Of a stretch of 47,971 nucleotides of DNA, positions 9,562-18,916 are shown in pieces. Below the pieces are notes generated by a model that was not told where the DNA came from, made no database searches, and was given only the letters and a program-made list of their open reading frames with translations. Source of the stretch: a virus; IMG/VR virus record IMGVR_UViG_3300040806_000985, positions 1 through 47,971 of that record. One strand, 5' to 3'. Position 1 is the first letter of the stretch; every line of letters starts with the position of its first letter. A program made the position numbers and the translations under genes.

Positions 9562-10675
9562 TACTATTTGTTCATATCCTTTTTTTGCAGCAGCTATTAG
9601 GCCAAACGGCTTAACAATACCCTGCTGTAGATATCCTCACATTGACGAAGAAGATAGTTACGTTTGGAATAATCGTGTGCGCAACACAGAACATTGGAAA
9701 GACATTAGAGATAAAATGCTATCTGGAGAACCTGTAGAAGGTTGTCATGGTTGCTATCAAGATGAGCGCAACGGCTTGCGTAGTATGAGACAGCATAGTC
9801 TTTCAAAATTTACACCTACTCAAAATAAAACTGTGCCTGTACAACAATTAGAAGTAAGTTTTAGCAATCTATGCAACTTAGCATGTGCGCATTGTAGTGG
9901 ATTTTTTAGTAGTAAATGGCAAGCTGAAGATAAAAAAGCAAATAGAGTAGAAACAAAGGGATTTTTAAAAAATGACTTTGATTTTGAAAAGTGGGATTTA
10001 TCAAATGTAACTGATCTAAAAATTATCGGCGGCGAGCCTTTTATGGAAGGTGTTAAATTTAAGAAACTGCTACGTAGCTTAGATTTAACTAAAGTAAATC
10101 TACAAATTTGTACCAACGGAACTGTATTACCTGACCAAGAATTAAAAGATTTAATCGAACAATGTAATAATGTATATTTGTGCGTAAGTATGGACGGTAT
10201 ATATACTACAAACGATTGGTATAGATGGCCTTCTAAATTTAATGATTGTATTTCAATAATTAAAACATTTGAAGAATGGTGGCAACATAAAAGTAACATG
10301 CATTTTATTATTCATACTGTAGTAAATTTAGTTAATGTATTAGAACTAGATAAATTAGTAGATTACATACATAATAATTTACCCTTGTGGAAGGTAGAAT
10401 GGGATTGGATTAGATGGCCTCATTGGCAACAACTAAGTTCGTTACCTAATAGTACCAAAAATAATCTTATAGAAAAATTTAATCGGTTGAATTTAGACTA
10501 TAACTATGCTATAATTGATAATCCTTACAAAGTTACAATCGAAAGATTAAGCGAAGATCGAATAGATAGCTGGCAGCTAGTAAAAGAAAATATTAGTAGT
10601 CTAGATAAAGAACGAAACTTAAACTTTTTAGAAATGGTACCTTCTTTTAAAGAGATATGGAATTTAAATGACTGA
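9554..10675 (+). CDS. Radical SAM enzyme with N-terminal twitch-like domain (2 of 7)
   Basis: A 373-residue protein beginning with TTG at 9554 (AAGGA eight bases upstream), because the first conserved Cys (Cys6) would be lost from any later start. The N-terminal cysteines (C.YPF, CC, CHGCY) precede CNLACAHC at Cys107/111/114 and an IGGEP motif. It is shorter than the first copy through a smaller C-terminal part. It overlaps its neighbours by 8 nt on both sides. Substrate unknown. Confidence 0.83.
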   Translation: MNNTICSYPFFAAAIRPNGLTIPCCRYPHIDEEDSYVWNNRVRNTEHWKDIRDKMLSGEPVEGCHGCYQDERNGLRSMRQHSLSKFTPTQNKTVPVQQLEVSFSNLCNLACAHCSGFFSSKWQAEDKKANRVETKGFLKNDFDFEKWDLSNVTDLKIIGGEPFMEGVKFKKLLRSLDLTKVNLQICTNGTVLPDQELKDLIEQCNNVYLCVSMDGIYTTNDWYRWPSKFNDCISIIKTFEEWWQHKSNMHFIIHTVVNLVNVLELDKLVDYIHNNLPLWKVEWDWIRWPHWQQLSSLPNSTKNNLIEKFNRLNLDYNYAIIDNPYKVTIERLSEDRIDSWQLVKENISSLDKERNLNFLEMVPSFKEIWNLND

Positions 10676-11927
10676 ATCAAAAACATTTTGCGTTTTACCC
10701 TGGACACATATGGCTACATGGACTGACGGCAGTGCCTTACTATGCTGTGTTGCTAAAAACAGTTACAAGCACAATCTAAATGATCAAACAGTAAGTGAAA
10801 TATGGAACAGCGAACATTGGAAAGATGCTCGAAAAAAGATGTTGTCTGGACAAAAAGTCATGGCATGCGAACACTGCTATAAAGAAGAATCGGCAGGCAT
10901 CCGTAGTCATCGTATTAATGAAAATACATTATGGACTAGAGAACTAGGCGAAGATAAAATCAACAGTTTAATTGAATCTACACAAGAAGACGGCACACTA
11001 GAAGAAGATTTAGTAACACTAGACTTTAGATTAGGCAATACTTGCAATCTACAGTGTGTGATGTGTAGGCCTCAAGACAGTAGTATGTGGTTAAATCCTG
11101 CTAAAAAACTAGCAGAAGAATTAAAGTCAGATGCAAAGTGGGATTGGAAGCATAAACTAGAAATTGATACTACAAAGTTTGAATGGTACAAAAAAGAAAA
11201 ACTATGGCAAGACTTTGAGCCTATGTTTGCAAACATACGTCATATGATTTTTGCCGGCGGAGAACCTCTGCTTATAAAAGAACATCATAGAATGTTACGA
11301 AAACTTGTAGAGACAGGACATAGTAAGCATATTAATCTTAGATATCATACAAATGGCACAGTATTGCCAGAAGAAGTATTAGAACTTTGGAAAGAGTTTG
11401 GATATGTAGAACTAATGATTAGTATGGATGCTTGGGGCAAACATCATGATTATGTAAGATATCCGGCTGACTGGAATATTATACAAGAAAATCTAAATAC
11501 ATTAGATAACACACCTGATAATATTGAAGTAAAAATACTTTGCACAGTACATGCAATGAATATATTTTATATTACAGACTTTGCTACATCGTTACTTGAA
11601 CAAAACTTTAAAAAAATAGGTATAAGGCACCATAATGGATTATTTCATGCAGGAACAGTACATTGGCCGAGATATCTTTGTACACAAATGTTTCCTAAAG
11701 AAATAAAAGATAAAATAAAAGACAAATGGGATAGCTTAAAACTGCCCGACAACAAGCAATGGAATGAAAAAATATCTCATCAAATAGATTTTATGTATCA
11801 AGAAGACTTATCAGATTTATATCCGCAATACCTAGATTATATTCAAGGCCTTGATAAGATTCGAAACACAAGTTTCCAAGATACATTTTCAGAGTTTCAC
11901 GATATATTGGAGCAATATAATGGATAA
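10668..11927 (+). CDS. Radical SAM enzyme with N-terminal twitch-like domain (3 of 7)
   Basis: 419 residues. Same plan: FCVLPW...LLCC...CEHCY in the first 80 residues, then CNLQCVMC (Cys126/130/133) and AGGEP near residue 201. The C-terminal part contains Trp/His-rich segments (HHNGLFHAGTVHWP) that are similar to those in the copy at 24085, which also ends in a DK.R...F..TF motif. These two are therefore closest to each other. Start ATG overlaps the previous stop (ATGACTGA). Confidence 0.85.
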   Translation: MTESKTFCVLPWTHMATWTDGSALLCCVAKNSYKHNLNDQTVSEIWNSEHWKDARKKMLSGQKVMACEHCYKEESAGIRSHRINENTLWTRELGEDKINSLIESTQEDGTLEEDLVTLDFRLGNTCNLQCVMCRPQDSSMWLNPAKKLAEELKSDAKWDWKHKLEIDTTKFEWYKKEKLWQDFEPMFANIRHMIFAGGEPLLIKEHHRMLRKLVETGHSKHINLRYHTNGTVLPEEVLELWKEFGYVELMISMDAWGKHHDYVRYPADWNIIQENLNTLDNTPDNIEVKILCTVHAMNIFYITDFATSLLEQNFKKIGIRHHNGLFHAGTVHWPRYLCTQMFPKEIKDKIKDKWDSLKLPDNKQWNEKISHQIDFMYQEDLSDLYPQYLDYIQGLDKIRNTSFQDTFSEFHDILEQYNG

Positions 11928-13260
11928 GATAGATAAGTTACGTAAAGAAATAATCGAAAGTAATACTTTTTGTTTTTATCCTTTTTTAGAACTAAGCACT
12001 AATCCTGCAGGACATGTAAAACCTTGCTGCTATTATGCTGACACATTAAAACTAGAGCTCGATAGCGGCGTTGATGATCAGTTTGTTATATCCCACGGTA
12101 ATACGTTTGAAGAAGTTTGGAACAGTAATAGTTTAAAAGATATTAGAACTAAAATGTATAAAGGTGAAAAATTATCTGCGTGTGACATTTGTTATAGAGA
12201 TGGCATTGCAAGTATGAGGCAACGGTCTGTTAATGAATATAAAAATGATAGAGAAGTTTTAAACAGAGTAAGCGAAACACTAGACAACAACGGACACTCT
12301 GATAAGACACCGAAGAGATTGGAACTAAAACCCAACAACTTATGTAACTTAAAATGTGTAATGTGCAACAGTTATGACAGCAGTCAGATAGCAAAAGAAT
12401 TAAAAGCACTTGCAAAAACACATGGCGGAATTGAAGTTAATACAGGAAGATTTGAGAAGATATCAGACAAGCCTGGCATAATAGAAAACAACAAAGATTT
12501 TGCAGGAATAGATGTTCCAGACTGGAGTGATGACGAAAACATATGGAATAGTTTCTGTAAAATATTACCTGGCATAGAAACATTAAGTTTTGCCGGAGGC
12601 GAACCACCGTTGATGCCTTGGGTAAGCAAAGCACTACAATATGCAGTTGATAATGGATTAAGTCAAAATATTAACGTACATGTTGCTACTAATTTAACAA
12701 ACATACATCAGAGTTTTCTAGACTTTATGCCACATTTTAAAAAGTTTGAACTTATTGCTAGTATTGACGGTACGGAAAAAGTTCAAGAATATTGTAGATT
12801 TCCTAGTAAGTGGCCGGCACTTTCGACTAATTATAAAAAAGCAAAATCATATTTAAGTGCTAATAATGTTAAATTAACAACTAATATCACAGTAAATTTA
12901 TTAAATGTATTAAATTTAACTGATTTGTTATATTGGATAGAAGAACAAAGTACAGAATATCCGTATTTCAAAGAATGGCCGTATAACATAAACTTACTTT
13001 ACTTTCCAGAAGGACAGGCAGTAAATAATCTTTCTGAAAGAAATAAAACACTTGCAATAGATAGATTAGAAGAATATAAGAAAAACTCATTAATACTTAA
13101 AGAGTTTCCTGAAATTGTTCATAAAATAGATCTAGTAATACACGAAATACAAGCTCCTCGTAATGAAAAACACTTTGAAAATTTTAAAAATAGAATAAAA
13201 GTATTAGATAATTTTAGAAAAATTGATCATAAACAATACATACCGGAGTTAGATTTATGA
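11920..13260 (+). CDS. Radical SAM enzyme with N-terminal twitch-like domain (4 of 7)
   Basis: 446 residues from ATG 11920, which has GGAG seven bases upstream and overlaps the previous stop (ATGGATAA); the earlier in-frame start at 11851 lies inside the neighbour. FCFYPF, KPCCYY and CDICY give the N-terminal cluster ligands. CNLKCVMC is at Cys142/146/149 and AGGEPPL follows near residue 226. A loop of about 40 residues between the core motifs (ending in DVPDWSDDENIW) is longer than in the sister genes. Substrate unknown. Confidence 0.84.
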   Translation: MDKIDKLRKEIIESNTFCFYPFLELSTNPAGHVKPCCYYADTLKLELDSGVDDQFVISHGNTFEEVWNSNSLKDIRTKMYKGEKLSACDICYRDGIASMRQRSVNEYKNDREVLNRVSETLDNNGHSDKTPKRLELKPNNLCNLKCVMCNSYDSSQIAKELKALAKTHGGIEVNTGRFEKISDKPGIIENNKDFAGIDVPDWSDDENIWNSFCKILPGIETLSFAGGEPPLMPWVSKALQYAVDNGLSQNINVHVATNLTNIHQSFLDFMPHFKKFELIASIDGTEKVQEYCRFPSKWPALSTNYKKAKSYLSANNVKLTTNITVNLLNVLNLTDLLYWIEEQSTEYPYFKEWPYNINLLYFPEGQAVNNLSERNKTLAIDRLEEYKKNSLILKEFPEIVHKIDLVIHEIQAPRNEKHFENFKNRIKVLDNFRKIDHKQYIPELDL

Positions 13261-14483
13261 ATTCTAAAGATGTTATTTGTCCATATCCCTGGACACATTT
13301 TAGCACACATACTGACGGCAGAATGAGAATCTGTTGTAATACCAGTACTAGTGGTGATATACTAGATTCAGACGGTAATCCTATATACATCAATGAAATA
13401 AAAAATATTAAAGATTATTTTAATCAAGATTTTTACAAAAATATACGCAAACAAATGTTAAATGGAGATAGGCCTAATATATGTAGTGCATGTTATTCTA
13501 TAGAAGATAAAAACGGAACAAGTGTTCGTAATGGTGTTATGCAATCTTTTGAAGTTGAAAAATTTACTGATAATACAGATTTAGAAACTGGAGAAATTAT
13601 TAATTTGTCAGTAGAAAGTCTAGACTTGTCTTGGAGTAATAAATGCAATTTACAATGTAAAATGTGCGGTCCTTGGGCATCAAATCAGCTTGAAACAGAA
13701 TACAATGATTTGTATAAATTTTTTGAGCCTCTTGATAATAATAAATGGTCTTATAAAAATTTAAAAATAACATTAGATAAAATATCGGCTACTGTTACAG
13801 AATTACTAGTAACAGGCGGCGAACCTTTACTAAACAATGATTTTTTAGAATTTTGCGATTACTTACATAATAACGATTTAAGCAAAAATATTATATTTAC
13901 GTTTCATACAAATTTAACTATTATGCCTAAGAAATTTTTTGACAGATTGTCTAAATTTAAAATGGTACGTATGCATATAAGTATAGATGCTGTAGGAGAT
14001 TTATACGAATATGTAAGGTATCCAGGCAAATGGAGTGTTGTTGACAGGAACTTTAGGAAGCTAATAGAATTAATTGAAAATCATCCTACCTATGAAGTTG
14101 AAATACACACTGTATTTCAAACTTACGGAATTCATGGATTTGTAGATATATTAAAATACTTTAATCAGTTTTCGCATATAGAGAATTTTAGAACTATTCC
14201 GTATTTTATTTGGCCATATAGTCCGTCACATTCTTGTACAAGTATATTAAGAAAGAAACATAAACAAAAGCTTAAGAATCAAATACTTAAACATGCAGAT
14301 AAAATGAAAAATGATCGAAACACATATCTTTATAACCAACTCATTGCATGTATTAATTTAATGGAAACTACAAACCCTAAAATGAAGATAGAACAGTTTA
14401 AAGCTCATGTTGAAAAACAAGACAATTATAGAAAACAAGATACAAAAAAATACCTACCGTGGTTATATCTTGACAAACAATAA
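13257..14483 (+). CDS. Radical SAM enzyme with N-terminal twitch-like domain (5 of 7)
   Basis: 408 residues. N-terminal ICPYPW, ICC and CSACY; CNLQCKMC at Cys130/134/137; TGGEP near residue 188. The gene starts at an ATGA overlap with the previous stop. Its last codons (LDKQ and stop) contain the -35 box of the promoter for the following gene. It closes the first block of five radical SAM genes. Confidence 0.85.
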   Translation: MNSKDVICPYPWTHFSTHTDGRMRICCNTSTSGDILDSDGNPIYINEIKNIKDYFNQDFYKNIRKQMLNGDRPNICSACYSIEDKNGTSVRNGVMQSFEVEKFTDNTDLETGEIINLSVESLDLSWSNKCNLQCKMCGPWASNQLETEYNDLYKFFEPLDNNKWSYKNLKITLDKISATVTELLVTGGEPLLNNDFLEFCDYLHNNDLSKNIIFTFHTNLTIMPKKFFDRLSKFKMVRMHISIDAVGDLYEYVRYPGKWSVVDRNFRKLIELIENHPTYEVEIHTVFQTYGIHGFVDILKYFNQFSHIENFRTIPYFIWPYSPSHSCTSILRKKHKQKLKNQILKHADKMKNDRNTYLYNQLIACINLMETTNPKMKIEQFKAHVEKQDNYRKQDTKKYLPWLYLDKQ

Positions 14484-14498
14484 AAAATAAAGTATAAT
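14470..14498 (+). promoter_or_regulatory. Perfect sigma70 consensus promoter inside a gene end
   Basis: TTGACA (14470-14475), 17 bp, TATAAT (14493-14498): exact consensus. The predicted start (14504-14506) falls on the ATG at 14504, so the transcript would have no leader. The -35 box lies inside the coding end of the preceding radical SAM gene. Confidence 0.7.
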
Positions 14499-14503
14499 AA
14501 AGT

Positions 14504-15187
14504 ATGTATGATATAGTTTATATAAGTTACAAAGAAATTAATGCTGAACAGAACTGGAAAAGATTAAAAGAAGATTTTCCAACTGCAAAGCGTGTGCATG
14601 GTGTAAAAGGAATACATCAGGCGCATATTGCCGCGGCTAAAAAATGTTTTACAAAAATGTTTTGGATTGTAGACGCTGATGCAAGAATTGTAGATGATTT
14701 TAATTTTAATTATGAAGTTCCAGATCATCAGTTAGATCATGTGCATGTATGGAGAAGTCAAAACCCTATTAATGATCTTGTGTATGGGTACGGCGGTATA
14801 AAACTATTTCCACGTCAGGCAACGATTGACATGGATATCAGCAAGCCTGATATGACAACTAGTATTACAAATAAATTTAAATCAATGCCTGAGATATCCA
14901 ATATTACACAATATAATATATCACCGTTTGAAACATGGAAAAGTGCATTTAGAGAGTGTGCTAAATTAAGTGCAAAAATAATCGATAGACAAAAAGATGA
15001 CGAAACAAATGCAAGACTTAAAATTTGGACTACGGTAGGCTCTGATAGAGACTTTGGAGAGTATGCTATCCAGGGTGCTATTCAAGGCAAAAAATACGGA
15101 GAAAAACACACACAATCACCGCAAGATCTGCGTAGAATAAATGACTTTGAATGGTTGCAGGAGCAATTTGATGCTGCAAACATTTGA
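14504..15187 (+). CDS. Putative GT-A-like transferase (paralogue of the gene at 7355)
   Basis: 227 residues, about 78 shorter than its paralogue at 7355, mainly at the C-terminus. Shared blocks are DIVYISYKEINAEQNW, AKRVHGVKG...AH and VDAD (about residues 51-54, fitting a DxD), then NDLVYGYGG.K.FP. A transfer reaction using a nucleotide sugar is likely but not proven. No Shine-Dalgarno sequence is evident before the ATG, consistent with a leaderless start from the consensus promoter. Confidence 0.55.
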   Translation: MYDIVYISYKEINAEQNWKRLKEDFPTAKRVHGVKGIHQAHIAAAKKCFTKMFWIVDADARIVDDFNFNYEVPDHQLDHVHVWRSQNPINDLVYGYGGIKLFPRQATIDMDISKPDMTTSITNKFKSMPEISNITQYNISPFETWKSAFRECAKLSAKIIDRQKDDETNARLKIWTTVGSDRDFGEYAIQGAIQGKKYGEKHTQSPQDLRRINDFEWLQEQFDAANI

Positions 15188-16016
15188 GTTATTAGATAGA
15201 TTTGAACTACTGTTTCCTACTAAAAGTAAACTTGCAGACTTACGCAGGTCTTATATTGACAAGGACTTATCTAGTATACTCCGCTTAGTTACTGACAAAA
15301 ACAAAGAAGACCTGCGCAAATTAATAATGGAAGATAATACCTGGAAGTTATGGCCATTATTAAGTGAACAAATTAATACCCAATTTATTCCAGCTTTTAA
15401 AAGTTTTTTTGTAAATGATACTAATATTGATAATGATTGTTTTAGTAGAGGACAACTAAAAAGTAAATTATGGTTAGTGCATGAACTTAAAAAATGTAAT
15501 GTAGATCTCGGCACTGTGTTTTTGTGCGCAGGATGGTATGCTACACTTGCTACTATGATTTTTGAAAACGATATTAAGGTAGATAAAATCCGCAGTTTTG
15601 ATATTGATGAAACAACTGTTGACATAGCCGAAACCTTCAATAAGTCTTGGTTTACAAATCAGTGGCAATTTAAAGCATTAGTAGAAGATATACAAGATAT
15701 AAATTATAATGAACATACATGGCAGTATTGGAGTAATGCTAACAATAGAATGAGCTATCCTATTACAGATTCACCTAATACGATTATTAATACTAGCTGC
15801 GAGCATATAGAAAACTTTGCCAACTGGTATGCAAAAATACCACAAGGCAAACTAGTGATACTACAAAGTAATAACTATTATGAAGTAGAAGAACATGTTA
15901 ATTGTTCGAAAGATGCTGAAGAATTTAGTTTATCTACACCTATGAGTAATTGTCTTTATTTAGGAGAATTACAATTAGAAAAATACTCAAGGTTTATGAA
16001 AATTGGATATAAGTGA
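15171..16016 (+). CDS. Class I SAM-dependent methyltransferase-like protein
   Basis: 281 residues from ATG 15171, preceded by CAGGAG at seven bases; the earlier ATG at 15141 lies inside the upstream gene. Residues ~112-150 look like a Rossmann motif I and strand 2 acid (GTVFLCAGWYATLAT ... IRSFDID). A later INTSCEHI.NF..WY motif is characteristic of a methyltransferase-like group often found in marine phages. The N-terminal ~100 residues are helical and family-specific. Substrate unknown; coupling to a sugar-transferase gene suggests it could methylate a glycan. Confidence 0.6.
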   Translation: MLQTFELLDRFELLFPTKSKLADLRRSYIDKDLSSILRLVTDKNKEDLRKLIMEDNTWKLWPLLSEQINTQFIPAFKSFFVNDTNIDNDCFSRGQLKSKLWLVHELKKCNVDLGTVFLCAGWYATLATMIFENDIKVDKIRSFDIDETTVDIAETFNKSWFTNQWQFKALVEDIQDINYNEHTWQYWSNANNRMSYPITDSPNTIINTSCEHIENFANWYAKIPQGKLVILQSNNYYEVEEHVNCSKDAEEFSLSTPMSNCLYLGELQLEKYSRFMKIGYK

Positions 16017-16239
16017 ATTAAGTCTTAGAGAGTTACAAAAAGAAAGTGCAAGAGCACTTAGCACCATGCAGGCTACTAATAACAATATTCACCAGTTCAA
16101 TAAACAAGCACACCACAACAGTCAAAATTGGTATCGTGCTGTAATCGAATGGTATATTGAAAAATACGGAGACCTACCTAGTCGTGCAGGTCCAGGTAAA
16201 AATATAAGTTTAATTTTAGATGACACAGATTATATATAA
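16003..16239 (+). CDS. Small protein of unknown function
   Basis: 78 residues, beginning with TTG at 16003 behind a modest AAGG ten bases upstream. The sequence is well formed and soluble, with a helical N-terminal part (LRELQKESARAL), a Trp-containing middle (NWYRAVIEWYIEKYGDLPS) and a GPGKNISLILDD end. It has no cysteine and does not look like a RiPP precursor (no leader/core division). It overlaps the methyltransferase by 14 nt and the next gene by 20 nt. Could be a partner of one of them. Confidence 0.55.
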   Translation: MDISELSLRELQKESARALSTMQATNNNIHQFNKQAHHNSQNWYRAVIEWYIEKYGDLPSRAGPGKNISLILDDTDYI

Positions 16240-17365
16240 AATTATAGATGAAAGACAGTATAAGCACAGTCAAGCACTTTCTCATCTTAACTTAGAAAAT
16301 GTTGTAGGGTCTTATGAAAAAATATATGTTTCTAGCAAAAATGATTTTAGTATGATTTTTGAGGCAGCTAATCGTTGCGAGTCGGATCTATTAATGTCGG
16401 AAAATAATTTTTACATAGTTCCTGTATTTTATAATCATGCAGAACGTTTAGATACACTGGAAAATTGGAAATTTCATATTGATAAGTTTATTAATGATAA
16501 TGTAGAATTACTGTCAAAGTCTAATGTAGTATTAGCTATATATGATTTGTTTGAAACTTCTAGACATTTTGTAGAATCGGTAAATGAAATAGCTCACAAA
16601 TTTTCATTTGATATTTTAGCAGTTACAGCAAATAAAAAATTTAATAGTAATATGCCTAATCTAACAGTAGTATATAATGATACCTGGATGGAAACTTTTA
16701 AATCTAAAGAATCTATATTGGATTACAGACCTAACAAGCTATATATTAATTTTAACAGAGTAGCAAGACATCATAGATGCGTATTAATGGAAAAAATAAT
16801 AGATAATAATCTTCTATCAAACGGGTATAATACTTGGGGAGATGTATATGGAGCATTTAGTTTGTATAAAGAAAAAAATCCATATACGAAGATAGAAAAA
16901 CAAACATTCGATGTTTTAGATATTGAAGATCTGTCTAGTATAAATCCTAATTTTAGTATTCCTGAATTACATTGCACTAAAAGTTTTTTGTTTCTTAATA
17001 CAGAATCTAATATTGAAAGTGATCAATTATTTTTTAGTGAAAAAGTGTATAAACCTATTGCAATAGGTATGCCATTTATGACTTTAGGCAATCCAGGTAC
17101 ATTGCAAGATTTAAGGACAAGAGGGTTTGTAACTTTCAGTGACTGGTGGGATGAAGGCTACGATTTAGATTTAGATTTAAATAGCCGTATAGAAATAATT
17201 ATAAAAAACTTAAAAAAATTATCTCAATATAAAAGTGCGGATCTTATAAGAATACGTAAAGAAATGCAAGATATTTTAGAACACAATTTAAATTTATACA
17301 CTGTTTTACAAAGAAAACATTGGTTAAGTGAAAGTTTAACATTATATGTGCAGGGATTAACATGA
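16220..17365 (+). CDS. GT10-like glycosyltransferase candidate
   Basis: 381 residues. The C-terminal part contains SDQLFFSEKVYKPIAIGMPFMTLG and then GTLQDLRTRGF.TF, which resembles the E...TEK...A...P...G donor-site region of fucosyltransferase-like (GT10/GT-B) enzymes. The N-terminal half has no clear motif. The start at ATG 16220 lies within the previous gene and lacks a good ribosome site; ATG 16248 is an alternative, and would shorten the protein by nine residues. Sugar and acceptor unknown. Confidence 0.5.
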   Translation: MTQIIYKIIDERQYKHSQALSHLNLENVVGSYEKIYVSSKNDFSMIFEAANRCESDLLMSENNFYIVPVFYNHAERLDTLENWKFHIDKFINDNVELLSKSNVVLAIYDLFETSRHFVESVNEIAHKFSFDILAVTANKKFNSNMPNLTVVYNDTWMETFKSKESILDYRPNKLYINFNRVARHHRCVLMEKIIDNNLLSNGYNTWGDVYGAFSLYKEKNPYTKIEKQTFDVLDIEDLSSINPNFSIPELHCTKSFLFLNTESNIESDQLFFSEKVYKPIAIGMPFMTLGNPGTLQDLRTRGFVTFSDWWDEGYDLDLDLNSRIEIIIKNLKKLSQYKSADLIRIRKEMQDILEHNLNLYTVLQRKHWLSESLTLYVQGLT

Positions 17366-18483
17366 ATATTAGTTTTATTGGACTTGGAAAACTAGGATTA
17401 CCGTGTGCAGAAGCAATTGCTTCAAAAGGACACAATGTTACAGGTTACGATGTTGAAAGACGAAAGAGTCATCTAGTTACAATGTTCCCTAATATAGGCG
17501 GAGCAGTAAAAGGTAGAGATATTGTATTTGTAGCAGTGCCTACTCCTCATGATCCAGATTATGATGGAAGAGCTCCTACTGCGCACTTAGAACCAAAAGA
17601 CTTTGACTACAGCATTGTAAAAGAAGTGTTAGTTGAAGCTAACAAGCATATGACAAAGGATCAGCTGTTAGTACTTATTAGTACAGTATTACCAGGAACA
17701 ACACGTAGAGAATTTGTAGACCTAGTACCAAATACACGTTTTGTTTACAATCCGTATTTAATTGCAATGGGAAGTGTAGCTTGGGATATGGTAAATCCCG
17801 AAATGGTAATGATTGGTACACAAGACGGTACAGAAACAGGTGATGCAAAGCAACTTGTAGGGTTTTATAAAACTATAATGGAAAATGATCCAAGATATAT
17901 TGTTGGTACTTGGGACGAAGTTGAATGTATCAAAGTATTTTATAATACATTTATTAGTGCAAAAATTGGACTTGTAAATATGATACAAGATGTTGCACAA
18001 CAACAGGGCAATATTAATGTAGATATTGTTACAGATGCTTTAGCCCACTCTACAAATAGAATTATGTCGTCTAAGTATATGAAGGCAGGTATGGGCGACG
18101 GAGGTGCTTGTCATCCTCGTGATAATATTGCATTAAGATATATGGCAAAAGAGTTAGGAATAGGTTATGACTTATTTGGAACTATTATGGAAGCTAGAGA
18201 ACTTCAAGCTCGAAACATGGCATTAGAAATATTAAAGCACGGCAATCTAATACAATTTAGCAGCGACAGTTACAAGCCTGATGTAGAATATGTTGAAGGA
18301 TCTTATAGCCTACTTGTGCAACATTATGTGAAAGAACTAGGCGGACAGATTGTTGATCATAATTCACAAGTTTTTGTGCGTGTGCATGAAACAGATACTG
18401 TACCAGATAATGTTTTAGTATTTGATCCATGGAGAACTTACAGAGGCAATAATAAGGCGGTTCAGTATGGCAACACACGATAG
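17362..18483 (+). CDS. UDP-sugar dehydrogenase-like protein
   Basis: 373 residues. An N-terminal NAD-binding fold shows GLGKLG (residues ~7-12), followed by VPTP and STVLPGTT, as in UDP-glucose/GDP-mannose dehydrogenases. Cys250 in GGACHPRDN matches the catalytic cysteine block (G.CFPKD), and K...N of ECIKVFYNTF matches another active-site pair. However, the NPEFLREG motif appears as NPYLIAMG, so two glutamates thought to take part in oxidation are missing. It is also somewhat short. It may act on a different nucleotide sugar or catalyse only part of the reaction. ATGA overlap with the previous gene. Confidence 0.75.
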   Translation: MNISFIGLGKLGLPCAEAIASKGHNVTGYDVERRKSHLVTMFPNIGGAVKGRDIVFVAVPTPHDPDYDGRAPTAHLEPKDFDYSIVKEVLVEANKHMTKDQLLVLISTVLPGTTRREFVDLVPNTRFVYNPYLIAMGSVAWDMVNPEMVMIGTQDGTETGDAKQLVGFYKTIMENDPRYIVGTWDEVECIKVFYNTFISAKIGLVNMIQDVAQQQGNINVDIVTDALAHSTNRIMSSKYMKAGMGDGGACHPRDNIALRYMAKELGIGYDLFGTIMEARELQARNMALEILKHGNLIQFSSDSYKPDVEYVEGSYSLLVQHYVKELGGQIVDHNSQVFVRVHETDTVPDNVLVFDPWRTYRGNNKAVQYGNTR

Positions 18484-18916
18484 TTGTTTAGTAGTAGTAG
18501 ATGCTTGGAAAAATTGTGAGCAGGAAGACTTAGAACAATATCCTTGGTTACAGACAGAAACCAAATTATTTGGATCTTTTTTGAATCATCAAATAAAATT
18601 AATTAGTATAAATGCAGATATTTTTTATCTATCTAGTGGCAGAGAATTAATGGACGAAATTGATACATCATTTGGCAAAATAATTACTACTATTGAAGAC
18701 TTGCCCTTATATAATACTACTTACTTTTGTGGATTCCATTTAGGAAGATGTATATATAATAACATAAAAAGGTTGAAAAATAATAGATATGGTGTTATAC
18801 TAAATTTAAGTATGGTATTTCCAGAAGATAGTTATAGCCATTATTTTAATAAAAATATAAAAAATAATTATTTTTACAGTTATAAAGATGGATTTGAAAA
18901 ATGCAATATGAATTAA
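18467..18916 (+). CDS. Isochorismatase-fold-like protein, probably divergent
   Basis: 149 residues from ATG 18467 (AAGGCGG upstream); the longer frame from 18422 starts with TTG inside the dehydrogenase gene. VVVDAWKN near the start resembles the catalytic-Asp strand, and FCGFHLGRCIYNN resembles the G...C nucleophile loop of cysteine hydrolases. The middle Lys region is unclear. The protein is shorter than most family members (about 180-200). The assignment is tentative; it may be a non-catalytic relative. Confidence 0.4.
   Translation: MATHDSCLVVVDAWKNCEQEDLEQYPWLQTETKLFGSFLNHQIKLISINADIFYLSSGRELMDEIDTSFGKIITTIEDLPLYNTTYFCGFHLGRCIYNNIKRLKNNRYGVILNLSMVFPEDSYSHYFNKNIKNNYFYSYKDGFEKCNMN

Noticed and set aside
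9820-10299. 159-codon minus-strand frame
   Set aside because: It lies wholly within a radical SAM gene with conserved motifs on the other strand; no ribosome site and Leu/Ser/His-rich shadow composition.
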